35,502 nucleotides of DNA from Chromobacterium aquaticum (GTDB lineage Bacteria; Pseudomonadota; Gammaproteobacteria; Burkholderiales; Chromobacteriaceae). Position numbers and translations under genes: made by a program. Shown here piece after piece: positions 16,870-24,043 of this stretch. Each line of letters starts with the position of its first letter. Position 1 is the stretch's first letter. A model generated the notes under the pieces. It made no database searches and was not told where the DNA came from. It saw only the letters and a list, made by a program, of their open reading frames with translations. Location: positions 1 to 35,502 of the forward strand of contig NZ_JAJOHW010000061.1 of the NCBI RefSeq assembly GCF_021129195.1. The letters run 5' to 3'.

Positions 16870-16900
16870 GCGGGCGGCCGTCGCAGACGGCGCCGCCCGC
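16870..16900 (+). promoter_or_regulatory. GC-rich hairpin between oppA and oppB
   Basis: GCGGGCGG and CCGTC pair with GACGG and CCGCCCGC around a GCA loop, giving a 13-bp stem broken only by a 2-nt bulge. No T-tract follows, so it is not a classical intrinsic terminator. Its place between the binding-protein gene and the membrane genes suits a processing or 3'-stabilising element that lets oppA be expressed above oppBCDF; that role is inferred. Confidence 0.55.
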
Positions 16901-16996
16901 CCGTGACTATCGGTGTCAATCGCCGTTGCTCCGTCCGCCGCCCGCGCATCGCGCCGGCGGCGCGCGGCGGAACGCGGCGAGTCGGAGTATCTTGCA

Positions 16997-17917
16997 ATGT
17001 GGTCCTATACCTTGCGACGCGTGCTGTTGACGATCCCAACCGTGTTGGCCGTCATCACCGTCTGTTATCTGCTGCTGCACATGACCCCCGGCGGCCCCTT
17101 TGACGGGGAGCGCAAAGTTTCCGAGGCGGTGTTGGCCAACCTACAGGCCAAATACCATCTCGACCTGCCCCTGTGGCAGCAATACCTGTATTACCTGAAG
17201 AGCCTGCTGCAAGGCGATCTGGGCGCTTCCTTCCGTTATTCGGACTGGAGCGTCAACGATCTGGTGGCCGAGGCGCTGCCGGTGTCGGCGGCGATAGGCG
17301 GCAGCGCCATTCTGATTTCGCTGGTGATAGGCGTGGTGCTGGGCATCATCGCCGCGCTGCGCCAGAACAGCGCGGTGGATTACCTGGTGATGCTGATCAG
17401 CAATATGGGCAGCGCCTTTCCGTCCTTCATCATCGGGCCGGTGCTGGTGCTGATCTTCGCCGTCACCCTGCACTGGCTGCCGTCCGGCGGCTGGAACGAT
17501 TTCGATCCGCGCTACATGATCCTGCCGGTGGCGCTGCTGACCTTCATCAACGTGGCCACCATAGGCCGGGTGATGCGCGGCAGCCTGATCGAGGTGCTGG
17601 GCAGCAACTTCATCCGCACCGCCCGCGCCAAGGGCCTGCCGATGCGCACCATCATCGTCCGCCACGCGCTCAAGCCGGCGCTGATGCCGGTGGTGACGTT
17701 GCTGGGGCCGCTGACCATTTCCTCGATCACCTCCGCCGTGGTCACCGAGTCCATCTTCTCGCTGCCCGGCCTGGGCAAGCTCATCGTCAACGGCGCGGCC
17801 AACCGCGACTACACGCTGGTGCTGGGCCTGGTGGTGCTGGTGACGGTGATCGCCGTGGTGCTCAATCTGCTGGTCGACCTGGCTTACGCCTTCCTCGATC
17901 CCAAGATTCGCTATTGA
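16997..17917 (+). CDS. oppB: oligopeptide ABC transporter permease
   Basis: This is the first of the two integral membrane subunits of the Opp importer, 306 aa with six membrane segments. It begins MWSYTLRRVLLTIPTVLAVI, and HMTPGGPFD near residue 32 is the typical OppB/DppB start. The cytoplasmic EAA loop that docks the ATPases is seen as the segment from SNFIRTARAKGLPMRTIIV to RHALKPALMPVVTLLG. I chose the ATG at 16997 because GGAG lies 9 nt upstream and the protein then starts like other OppB; the frame is open upstream but yields only an Arg/Ala-rich tail without family similarity. oppC follows after 25 nt. Confidence 0.95.
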   Translation: MWSYTLRRVLLTIPTVLAVITVCYLLLHMTPGGPFDGERKVSEAVLANLQAKYHLDLPLWQQYLYYLKSLLQGDLGASFRYSDWSVNDLVAEALPVSAAIGGSAILISLVIGVVLGIIAALRQNSAVDYLVMLISNMGSAFPSFIIGPVLVLIFAVTLHWLPSGGWNDFDPRYMILPVALLTFINVATIGRVMRGSLIEVLGSNFIRTARAKGLPMRTIIVRHALKPALMPVVTLLGPLTISSITSAVVTESIFSLPGLGKLIVNGAANRDYTLVLGLVVLVTVIAVVLNLLVDLAYAFLDPKIRY

Positions 17918-17942
17918 CGCGCGTGACCGCGAAGGATTTCCC

Positions 17943-18857
17943 ATGTTGAGAAGCAAACAGAAGCAAGCGGCGATCGCGCTGGAGACCCGCCTGGACGACG
18001 CCGCCGTAGAAGGCCGCAGCCCGTGGCGCGACGCGCGCATCCGCTTTTTCCGCAACCGCGCGGCCGTGGTCAGCCTGATCATCCTGTCGCTGATCGTGCT
18101 GGCCTGTATCTTTGGGCCGATGTTGTCGCCCCATACCTATGACGACACCGACTGGGACGCCATCAGCCTGGCGCCCACCTGGCAGGGCATGCACTGGTTC
18201 GGCACCGACGACCTGGGCCGCGACTTGCTGGTGCGCACCCTGATCGGCGGCCGCATCTCGTTGATGGTCGGCGCGCTGGCCACCATCGCCGCGGTGATCA
18301 TCGGCGTGCTGTGGGGCGCCAGCGCCGGCTTCCTCGGCGGCAAGATCGACAACCTGATGATGCGCGTCGTCGACATGATGTACGCGGTGCCCTATCTGCT
18401 GATCGCCATCCTGATGGTGACCCTGCTGGGCCGCGAGTTCTATCTGGTGGTGCTGACCATCACCATCCTGGGCTGGATGGACATGGCGCGCGTGGTGCGC
18501 GGCCAGACGCTGTCGATCAAGTCCAAGGAATACGTGGAAGCGGCGCGCGCCATCGGCGTGTCCACCTCCACCATCATCGCCCGCCACATCGTGCCCAATC
18601 TGCTGGGCATCGTGGTGATCTACACTACGGTGACGGTGCCGGGCGTGATCCTGACCGAATCGGTGCTGTCCTTCCTGGGCCTGGGCGTGCAAGAGCCTAT
18701 GACCAGCTGGGGCGTGCTGATCGGCGACGGCACCAAGACCATGGAAAGCCAGCCCTGGCAATTGCTGTTCCCCGCCGGCATGTTGTCGCTGACCCTGTAC
18801 TGCGCCAACTATATCGGCGACGGCCTGCGCGACGCGCTGGACCCGAAAGATCGATGA
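17943..18857 (+). CDS. oppC: oligopeptide ABC transporter permease
   Basis: This is the second membrane subunit of the Opp importer, 304 aa. An N-terminal cytoplasmic tail of about 40 residues (with SPWRDARIRFFRNRAAVVSL) precedes the first membrane segment, as in OppC. The periplasmic portion contains WFGTDDLGRDLLVRTLIGGR, the classic OppC/DppC motif, and the EAA loop is YVEAARAIGVSTSTIIARHI. The end, YCANYIGDGLRDALDPK, is also typical. GAAGGA lies upstream of the ATG. The gene is 25 nt after oppB and 17 nt before oppD. Confidence 0.95.
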   Translation: MLRSKQKQAAIALETRLDDAAVEGRSPWRDARIRFFRNRAAVVSLIILSLIVLACIFGPMLSPHTYDDTDWDAISLAPTWQGMHWFGTDDLGRDLLVRTLIGGRISLMVGALATIAAVIIGVLWGASAGFLGGKIDNLMMRVVDMMYAVPYLLIAILMVTLLGREFYLVVLTITILGWMDMARVVRGQTLSIKSKEYVEAARAIGVSTSTIIARHIVPNLLGIVVIYTTVTVPGVILTESVLSFLGLGVQEPMTSWGVLIGDGTKTMESQPWQLLFPAGMLSLTLYCANYIGDGLRDALDPKDR

Positions 18858-18874
18858 GCCCGAGGTAGATCATT

Positions 18875-19876
18875 ATGAGCATCTTGAAAGTCAATAATCT
18901 CGGGGTTCGGTTCCAGACCAACGACGGCATGGTCAACGCCGTCAACGGCGTCAGCTTCGAACTGGGCAAGGGCCAGACCCTGGGCATCGTCGGCGAGTCC
19001 GGCTCCGGCAAGAGCCAGACCGTGCTGTCCATCATGGGCCTGCTGGCCCGCAACGGCAGCGCCAGCGGTGAAGTGCTGTTCCACGGCAAAGACCTGCTGA
19101 CCATGGGCGCGAGCGAGTTGAACGCCATCCGCGGCGACCGCGTGTCCATGATCTTCCAGGACCCGATGACCTCGCTGAACCCCTATCTGACGGTGGAGCG
19201 GCAGATGACCGAAGTGCTGGAACTGCACAAGGGCATCAGCCGGCGCGAAGCCAAGAAGCGCGCGATCGAATTGCTGGACGCGGTGCGCATTCCGGAGGCG
19301 GCGCGCCGCGTCGGCATGTATCCGCATGAGTTCTCCGGCGGCATGCGCCAGCGTGTGATGATCGCGATGGCGCTGCTGTGCGAACCGGAAGTGCTGATCG
19401 CCGACGAACCCACCACCGCGCTGGACGTGACGGTGCAGGCGCAGATCCTGACGCTGCTGAAAGACCTGCAGCGCGACTTCGGCACCTCCATCATCATGAT
19501 CACCCACGACTTGGGCGTGGTGGCCGGCCTGTGCGAAAAAGTGATGGTGATGTACGGCGGCCGGGTGATGGAATACGGCGACGCCGACAGCATCTTCTAC
19601 CACCCCAGCCACCCCTACACCATAGGCCTGCTGGGCGCGCTGCCGCGGCTGGACCATGACGGCAGCGAGCTGGTCAGCATTCCCGGCAACCCGCCCAATA
19701 TGGCGCACATGCCCAAGGGCTGCCCGTTCTCGGAGCGCTGCACCCACAGCCTGGAGCGCTGCGCGCAAGAACTGCCGCCGCTGCAGGCCAGCAGCCACAA
19801 CCCGCAGGTGATACGCGCCTGTCACAAGCCGGCCGCCGAGCTGGCGCAAGCAGCCCAGGAGGTGGCCCATGTCTGA
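18875..19876 (+). CDS. oppD: oligopeptide ABC transporter ATPase
   Basis: This is the first ATPase of the Opp importer, 333 aa. The motifs in order are Walker A GESGSGKS at 40-47 (followed by Q, as usual in OppD), Q-loop IFQDPMTSLNPYLTV, signature FSGGMRQRVMIAMAL, Walker B VLIADEPTTALDVTVQAQIL and the switch His in MITHDLGVVAGL. The C-terminal extension carries the cysteine cluster of this subfamily (CPFSERC, ERCAQE and a final RACH), which in related importers can hold an Fe-S cluster. Its stop lies inside the oppF start region, with an 8-nt overlap, so the two are translationally coupled. Confidence 0.96.
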   Translation: MSILKVNNLGVRFQTNDGMVNAVNGVSFELGKGQTLGIVGESGSGKSQTVLSIMGLLARNGSASGEVLFHGKDLLTMGASELNAIRGDRVSMIFQDPMTSLNPYLTVERQMTEVLELHKGISRREAKKRAIELLDAVRIPEAARRVGMYPHEFSGGMRQRVMIAMALLCEPEVLIADEPTTALDVTVQAQILTLLKDLQRDFGTSIIMITHDLGVVAGLCEKVMVMYGGRVMEYGDADSIFYHPSHPYTIGLLGALPRLDHDGSELVSIPGNPPNMAHMPKGCPFSERCTHSLERCAQELPPLQASSHNPQVIRACHKPAAELAQAAQEVAHV

Positions 19877-20861
19877 ACAAGCCAAACAGGCCATTCTTTC
19901 GGTGCGCGATGTCAAAGTGCACTTCCAGGTCAAGGGCGGCGACAGCTGGCCGTGGAGCCCCAAGAAAACGCTGAAGGCGGTGGACGGCGTCAGCTTCGAC
20001 CTCTACGCCGGCGAAACCCTGGGCGTGGTGGGCGAATCCGGCTGCGGCAAATCCACGCTCAGCCGCGCCATCCTCAACCTGATCCCGGCCACCGCAGGCG
20101 AAATCGTGTGGATGGGCAAGGATTTGCGCAAGGGCAGCGACAAGGACTGGCTGGCGGTGCGCAAGGACATCCAGATGATCTTCCAGGACCCGCTGGCCTC
20201 GCTCAATCCGCGGATGACGGTGGCGCAGATCATCGGCGAGCCGCTGCGCGTGCACAAGCCGGAACTGGGGCCGGAAGAGGTGATGCGCCGCGTCAAGGCG
20301 ATGATGGCCAAGGTGGGCCTGCGCGAGCAGATGATCAACCGCTATCCGCACGAGTTCTCCGGCGGCCAGTGTCAGCGCATCGGCATCGCCCGCGCGTTGA
20401 TCCTGGAGCCCAAGCTCATCATCTGCGACGAGCCGGTATCGGCGCTGGACGTGTCCATCCAGGCGCAGATCATCAACCTGCTGAAGGAATTGCAGCGCGA
20501 AATGGGGCTGGCGCTGATCTTCATCGCCCACGACCTGGCCGTGGTCAAGCACATCTCCGACCGCATCCTGGTGATGTATCTGGGCCGCGAAATGGAACTG
20601 GCGGAAAAGTACGCGCTGTACGACGCGCCGTCGCATCCGTATACCCGCGCGCTATTGTCGGCCATCCCCATCCCGGACCCGAAGCTGGAAAAGAACAAGG
20701 TGATCCAGATCCTGCAAGGCGACCTGCCCAGCCCGATCAATCCGCCGTCCGGCTGCGTGTTCCGTACCCGCTGCCCGCAGGCGGAAGCGCGCTGCGCGCA
20801 AGAGACCACGCGGCTGCACCATGTCAGCGAGCAGAGTCAGACCTCCTGCCTGCTGGTCTGA
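19869..20861 (+). CDS. oppF: oligopeptide ABC transporter ATPase
   Basis: This is the second ATPase of the Opp importer, 330 aa, which pairs with OppD. Walker A GESGCGKST is at 55-63, followed by Q-loop IFQDPLASLNPRMTV, signature FSGGQCQRIGIARAL, Walker B LIICDEPVSALDVSIQAQII and the switch His in FIAHDLAVVKHI. An insertion near residues 22-35 (GGDSWPWSPKKTLKAV) matches OppF proteins. The C-terminus carries the cysteine motif (CVFRTRCPQAEARC, then SCLLV). AGGAGGT precedes the ATG inside the end of oppD. A strong intrinsic terminator lies 22 nt after the stop and closes the operon. Confidence 0.96.
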   Translation: MSEQAKQAILSVRDVKVHFQVKGGDSWPWSPKKTLKAVDGVSFDLYAGETLGVVGESGCGKSTLSRAILNLIPATAGEIVWMGKDLRKGSDKDWLAVRKDIQMIFQDPLASLNPRMTVAQIIGEPLRVHKPELGPEEVMRRVKAMMAKVGLREQMINRYPHEFSGGQCQRIGIARALILEPKLIICDEPVSALDVSIQAQIINLLKELQREMGLALIFIAHDLAVVKHISDRILVMYLGREMELAEKYALYDAPSHPYTRALLSAIPIPDPKLEKNKVIQILQGDLPSPINPPSGCVFRTRCPQAEARCAQETTRLHHVSEQSQTSCLLV

Positions 20862-20883
20862 GCAAGCGCGAGCCCGATGCAAG

Positions 20884-20907
20884 ACCGCCCTTCATGGGCG
20901 GTTTTTT
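20884..20907 (+). terminator. intrinsic terminator of the opp operon
   Basis: ACCGCCC at 20884-20890 and GGGCGGT at 20896-20902 form a 7-bp GC-rich stem with a 5-nt loop, followed directly by a run of six T. It is a textbook rho-independent terminator 22 nt after oppF. Confidence 0.92.
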
Positions 20908-20964
20908 CATCTCCGGGCCCGGCCTTCGCTATAGTGGCGGAGCGGCCTAACCATACATTCGAAC

Positions 20965-21756
20965 ATGAAGAACACGCTCAAAATCGCCACCGGCCTGCTG
21001 GCCGCGCTGGCCTTGGGGTACTCGGCGCTGCTGTGGGCCGATTCCGACGCGCTGTGGAATATCGTCAGCCGGCAATGCCTGCCCAATCAGCAAGCCAGCG
21101 GCCAGCCGGCGCCCTGCGCCGAAGTGGACCTGGGAGGCGGCGAAGCCGGCGGCAGCGCGGTGTTGAAGGACCGCAACGGCTGGCTGCAATACCTGCTGAT
21201 TCCCACCGCCCGCGTCAGCGGCATCGAAAGCCCGGAACTGCTGAACGAGCGCGCGCCGGATTACTGGGGCGCGGCCTGGCGCGCGCGCCGCTTTCTGGAG
21301 CAGCGCTACGGTCAGGCGATTCCGCGCGAATTGCTGTCGCTGACCGTCAACTCCCAGTACGGGCGCACCCAGAACCAGCTGCACATCCACATCTCCTGCA
21401 CCGACGCCACCGTGCGCCAGCAACTGGAAGACCTGAAGGACAGCTTGGGCCCAGAGTGGCGCGAATTGCCGGTGGAGCTGCAGGGCCATGCTTACTGGGC
21501 GCGCACGCTGGCGGCGAATGCCGGCGGCGGGCCGGAAGTGGATCCGTTCAAGGCGCTGGCGGCGGGCCTGCCGGAGGCTGGCCTGGAGATGGGGCGCTAT
21601 GGCCTGGCTTTGGTGGCGACGCGGCTGGCCGATGGCCGCGACGGCTTCATCCTGCTCAGCAGTCGCGCCAGCCTGATCGGCGCCAACCGCGGCTCGGTGG
21701 AAGAACTGCAAGATCACGCCTGCCCGCAGCTGCGCGCGCCGGCGGCCGTTAACTGA
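20965..21756 (+). CDS. cdh: CDP-diacylglycerol pyrophosphatase
   Basis: This 263-aa HIT-superfamily enzyme hydrolyses CDP-diacylglycerol to CMP and phosphatidate at the inner membrane, turning over a phospholipid precursor. An N-terminal hydrophobic anchor (residues about 5-25) is followed by RQCLPNQQ, APCAEVDLG, LKDRNGWLQYLLIPTARVSG and the catalytic histidines in NQLHIHISC (His140, His142). The end, REGS-like SVEELQDHACPQLR, matches E. coli Cdh closely. Length fits (E. coli about 251). A TATAGT hexamer at 20930-20935 is a plausible -10. No ribosome-binding site is obvious at the ATG. It stands alone between the opp terminator and the M48 gene. Confidence 0.92.
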   Translation: MKNTLKIATGLLAALALGYSALLWADSDALWNIVSRQCLPNQQASGQPAPCAEVDLGGGEAGGSAVLKDRNGWLQYLLIPTARVSGIESPELLNERAPDYWGAAWRARRFLEQRYGQAIPRELLSLTVNSQYGRTQNQLHIHISCTDATVRQQLEDLKDSLGPEWRELPVELQGHAYWARTLAANAGGGPEVDPFKALAAGLPEAGLEMGRYGLALVATRLADGRDGFILLSSRASLIGANRGSVEELQDHACPQLRAPAAVN

Positions 21757-21922
21757 CAGATTTCCACTGTCACGTTGCGCTGCCGCGACAAGCCAGCTTG
21801 GCCCGATGAGGGGATAGTTCTGGTAGAAACCTTGTGGCGGCAAGGGTTTGCCGGTCTCGATGCGCGAGTGGCTTAAATCAAGGTGGTGGGGCAATTATGC
21901 CAATCGCTTTTCAAGTGCGGAC

Positions 21923-21947
21923 AAAGCAGATAGCATCCGTCTGCTTT
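21923..21947 (+). promoter_or_regulatory. terminator-like hairpin in the leader of the M48 gene
   Basis: AAAGCAGA and TCTGCTTT form a perfect 8-bp inverted repeat with a 9-nt loop, followed by TAAATAAAAG. It ends only 22 nt before the M48 ATG. It could be a leftover terminator or an attenuator, or the AT-rich right flank could instead be the promoter -10 region. Confidence 0.45.
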
Positions 21948-21968
21948 TAAATAAAAGAGACAAACAGA

Positions 21969-22712
21969 ATGAAAAAATTCGCTCTGACAGCCCTGGCTGC
22001 TGCCTGCTTCGCCGCTCCGGTACACGCTTTCGATCTGGGCTCCATGATCAGCGCCGGCACCGACCTGGTGAAATCCGCCACCCTCAGCGACGCCGACGTC
22101 AAGGCCATGGCCGCCGAGTCCCGCGTGGTGATGGACAAGCAGAACAAAGTGGCCCCGGCCTCCAACGCCTACTCCAAGCGCCTGACCAAGATGGTCAAGG
22201 GTCTGGACAGCGAAGACGGCACCAAGCTGAACTTCAAGGTTTACCTGACCAAGGAAGTCAACGCCTTCGCGATGGCCGACGGCACCGTGCGCGTGTACAG
22301 CGGCCTGATGGACAAGATGAACGACGACGAAGTGCGCTTCGTCATCGGCCATGAAATCGGCCACGTGAAACTGGGCCACACCAAGAAGGCGATGCAGCTG
22401 GCTTACGCCACCTCCGCCGCGCGCAAAGGCGCCGCCGGCAGCGGCAACGCCGTGGCCGCCAACCTGTCCGAGTCCGAGCTGGGCGGTTTCGCCGAAGCCG
22501 TGGTGAACGCGCAGTTCTCCCAATCGCAGGAAAGCGATGCCGACGCTTACTCCGTGGGCTTCCTGAAGCGCCACAACTACAATGTGCAAGGCGGCCCGGC
22601 CGCGCTGCGCAAGCTGGCGGAGCTGTACGGCAACGACAGCAGCCTGCTGGGCAGCCACCCGGCTCCTGGCGACCGCGCCGTGAAACTGGAAAAGCAGATC
22701 CAGAGCATGTAA
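21969..22712 (+). CDS. M48 family zinc metalloprotease (LoiP/YggG-like), exported
   Basis: This 247-aa protein is a periplasmic or envelope zinc peptidase. A signal peptide (residues 1-20, ending PVHA) is followed by a DLGSMISAGTDLVKSATLS segment also seen in YggG/LoiP. The zinc-binding helix is HEIGHVKLGH (His128, Glu129, His132) and the third ligand is the first Glu of ESDADAYSVGFL. The C-terminal GSHPAPGDRAVKLEKQI segment is typical of this subgroup (HPxPxxR). There is no lipobox Cys at the cleavage site, so it is probably soluble, unlike LoiP. Likely role is turnover of misfolded envelope proteins, by family analogy. It is monocistronic, bounded by a leader hairpin and an intrinsic terminator. 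Confidence 0.92.
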   Translation: MKKFALTALAAACFAAPVHAFDLGSMISAGTDLVKSATLSDADVKAMAAESRVVMDKQNKVAPASNAYSKRLTKMVKGLDSEDGTKLNFKVYLTKEVNAFAMADGTVRVYSGLMDKMNDDEVRFVIGHEIGHVKLGHTKKAMQLAYATSAARKGAAGSGNAVAANLSESELGGFAEAVVNAQFSQSQESDADAYSVGFLKRHNYNVQGGPAALRKLAELYGNDSSLLGSHPAPGDRAVKLEKQIQSM

Positions 22713-22732
22713 GCGGCATCCGCCCGCAAATG

Positions 22733-22761
22733 AAAAAGCACCGCCATGGCGGTGCTTTTTT
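22733..22761 (+). terminator. intrinsic terminator of the M48 gene
   Basis: AAAAAGCACCGCC and GGCGGTGCTTTTT form a perfect 13-bp stem around AT, with flanking A- and T-runs. It is a strong rho-independent terminator and, being symmetric, could act in both directions. Confidence 0.93.
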
Positions 22762-22779
22762 CATGGCCGCGCCAGCCGC

Positions 22780-22910
22780 TGTCCAAAACTTGCCGCGCGT
22801 CGCGAGCCGTCGCACGGTGAGTACGAGCTCAAAATGCTCATGTACCACGTGTACATTCCGCTTTTTCGCTCGTTTCCACCCGGTCTCGCCTTAGCTCGCG
22901 AGATCGTGAA
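22780..22910 (+). repeat. interspersed palindromic repeat, long form, copy 3
   Basis: This copy of about 131 bp is in the same orientation as the other long copies. The core AAAATGCTCATGTACCACG followed by TGTACATTCCGC is nearly identical to that at 6426-6456, and GTCTCGCCTTAGCTCGCGAG and AGATCGTGAA are kept on the right. The left end has decayed (TGTCCAAAACTTGCCGCGCG). It lies between the M48 terminator and the toxin-antitoxin promoter. Confidence 0.82.
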
Positions 22911-22927
22911 TGGTTGCTTTGAGCGTG

Positions 22928-22958
22928 TTAGCCATAGATTATTGGCTAAAATGGCTAA
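22928..22958 (+). promoter_or_regulatory. probable operator of the antitoxin-toxin operon
   Basis: TTAGCCA (22928-22934) and TGGCTAA (22943-22949) are a perfect inverted pair, and a further direct TGGCTAA follows at 22952-22958. Repeated half-sites of this kind directly upstream of a Phd-type antitoxin gene suit autoregulation by the antitoxin and antitoxin-toxin complex. The set overlaps the candidate -35 element. Confidence 0.65.
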
Positions 22959-22970
22959 AAGAGATATTTT
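22942..22970 (+). promoter_or_regulatory. candidate promoter of the antitoxin-toxin operon
   Basis: TTGGCT at 22942-22947 and TATTTT at 22965-22970 are 17 nt apart, 55 nt upstream of the antitoxin ATG. The -35 hexamer lies inside the TGGCTAA repeat, so bound repressor would block RNA polymerase. Confidence 0.4.
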
Positions 22971-23024
22971 TTCAGATTAGGGCTATTATTGCCTTATCGT
23001 CATTATTTTCTCGGCGGGACTGCG

Positions 23025-23372
23025 ATGATTACGGAATTGCCCAGCTTGGACGCCTTGCCGCGTCAGAATGCCTCCCAGGTCAAAAACAAATGGGGGGAGG
23101 TTGTGCGCCTGGTTCATCAACAGGGTAGCGTGGCTGTTACCAACCATTCGACCGTGGAGATGGTGTTGCTGGACGCCGCCACTTACCGACGGCTGGAAAA
23201 TGCTGTTCAGGCGCTGAAGCAGCGCGAGCAAGCGGCGTTGGACGCGCTGAATCAGCGTTTCGACGCTCGCTTGGCCCAATTGCAACAAGCGGGCTCGGCA
23301 CAGAACGTCGATAGTCTGTTTGGCGCCCAGGGTCAGTTAGGTTCGCGGCCCAAGGCCGGCGACGCGTTTTGA
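23025..23372 (+). CDS. Phd/YefM-family type II antitoxin
   Basis: This 115-aa protein has an N-terminal Phd/YefM DNA-binding and dimerisation domain: ASQVKNKWGEVVRLVHQQG, then VAVTNHSTVEMVLLDAATYRRLE (residues about 16-58). The C-terminal half (about 59-115) is a charged helix, LKQREQAALDALNQRFDARL, followed by a flexible Gly/Ser-rich tail, the part expected to bind and neutralise the toxin. I chose the ATG at 23025 because the conserved domain begins just after it; an earlier in-frame ATG at 22989 would add 12 residues without support. Its stop TGA overlaps the TTG start of the zeta-like toxin gene. Upstream repeats suggest autoregulation. Confidence 0.8.
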   Translation: MITELPSLDALPRQNASQVKNKWGEVVRLVHQQGSVAVTNHSTVEMVLLDAATYRRLENAVQALKQREQAALDALNQRFDARLAQLQQAGSAQNVDSLFGAQGQLGSRPKAGDAF

Positions 23373-24022
23373 GCGCCGCCGCCGCGCGTCCCTTCATCCT
23401 GGTGCTTGCCGGCGTGAACGGCGCAGGCAAGAGTTCGGTGGGTGGCAGCTTGCTGGCCGAGCATGGCTTGTCCTGGTACAACCCGGACAGTTATGCGCGC
23501 GAACTGGTCAGACAACTGGGTTTGGACCCGGACAAGGCCAATGGGCAGGCATGGGAATACGGCCGGTCCCGCCTGGCGGCCGCCATTCGCGAGGGCGGCA
23601 ACTTTGCGTTCGAGACCACGCTGGGAGGCCGGACCATGGCGGACATGCTTGCCGCAGCGGCTGGCAGTCACAATGTCATGATGCTGTTTTGCGGCCTGGA
23701 CTCGCCGGAACGACACATTGCGCGGGTAGGCTTGCGTGTCGCCCATGGCGGCCACGATATCCCGGAGCACAAGATTCACGAGCGCTGGGTCAGCTCGCGC
23801 CTTAATCTGATTAGCCTGTTGCCGCGGCTGGCCCGGCTGCAAGTATTCGACAATAGTGCTGAAGCGGCGCCGGGGCAGGAGATTCCAGACCCGGTGCTGG
23901 TGTTGGAAACCGTCAATGGCCGGATGGTGTTTCCTGGGGTGGACGATCTTGCCGCCTTGGCCGCCACTCCGGTCTGGGCCAGGCCCATCGTGCAAGCGGC
24001 TATTGAATTGTCGCTGTCGTGA
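23369..24022 (+). CDS. zeta-toxin-like P-loop kinase (probable toxin)
   Basis: This 217-aa P-loop protein of the zeta toxin/AAA_33 type has Walker A GVNGAGKSS at residues 15-23, a substrate-side segment YNPDSYARELVRQLG, FAFETTLGGRTMADML near 79-93 (the FETT motif is characteristic of zeta/PezT-type and related kinases) and a LID-like VGLRVAHGGHDIPEHKIHERW with basic residues. Zeta toxins phosphorylate UDP-N-acetylglucosamine or related sugars and block wall synthesis; that activity here is inferred by family. I chose a TTG start at 23369-23371 because it overlaps the antitoxin stop and leaves only 14 residues before Walker A; the next in-frame GTG would truncate the first strand. Its stop is only 21 nt from the convergent tcdA stop. 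Confidence 0.8.
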   Translation: MSAAAARPFILVLAGVNGAGKSSVGGSLLAEHGLSWYNPDSYARELVRQLGLDPDKANGQAWEYGRSRLAAAIREGGNFAFETTLGGRTMADMLAAAAGSHNVMMLFCGLDSPERHIARVGLRVAHGGHDIPEHKIHERWVSSRLNLISLLPRLARLQVFDNSAEAAPGQEIPDPVLVLETVNGRMVFPGVDDLAALAATPVWARPIVQAAIELSLS

Positions 24023-24043
24023 GGTCTCCCGGCCTGCGCAGCG

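Noticed and set aside
6367-22910. CRISPR-like interpretation of the repeated blocks
   Set aside because: The copies are long, kilobases apart and separated by genes, with no regular spacers and no cas genes.
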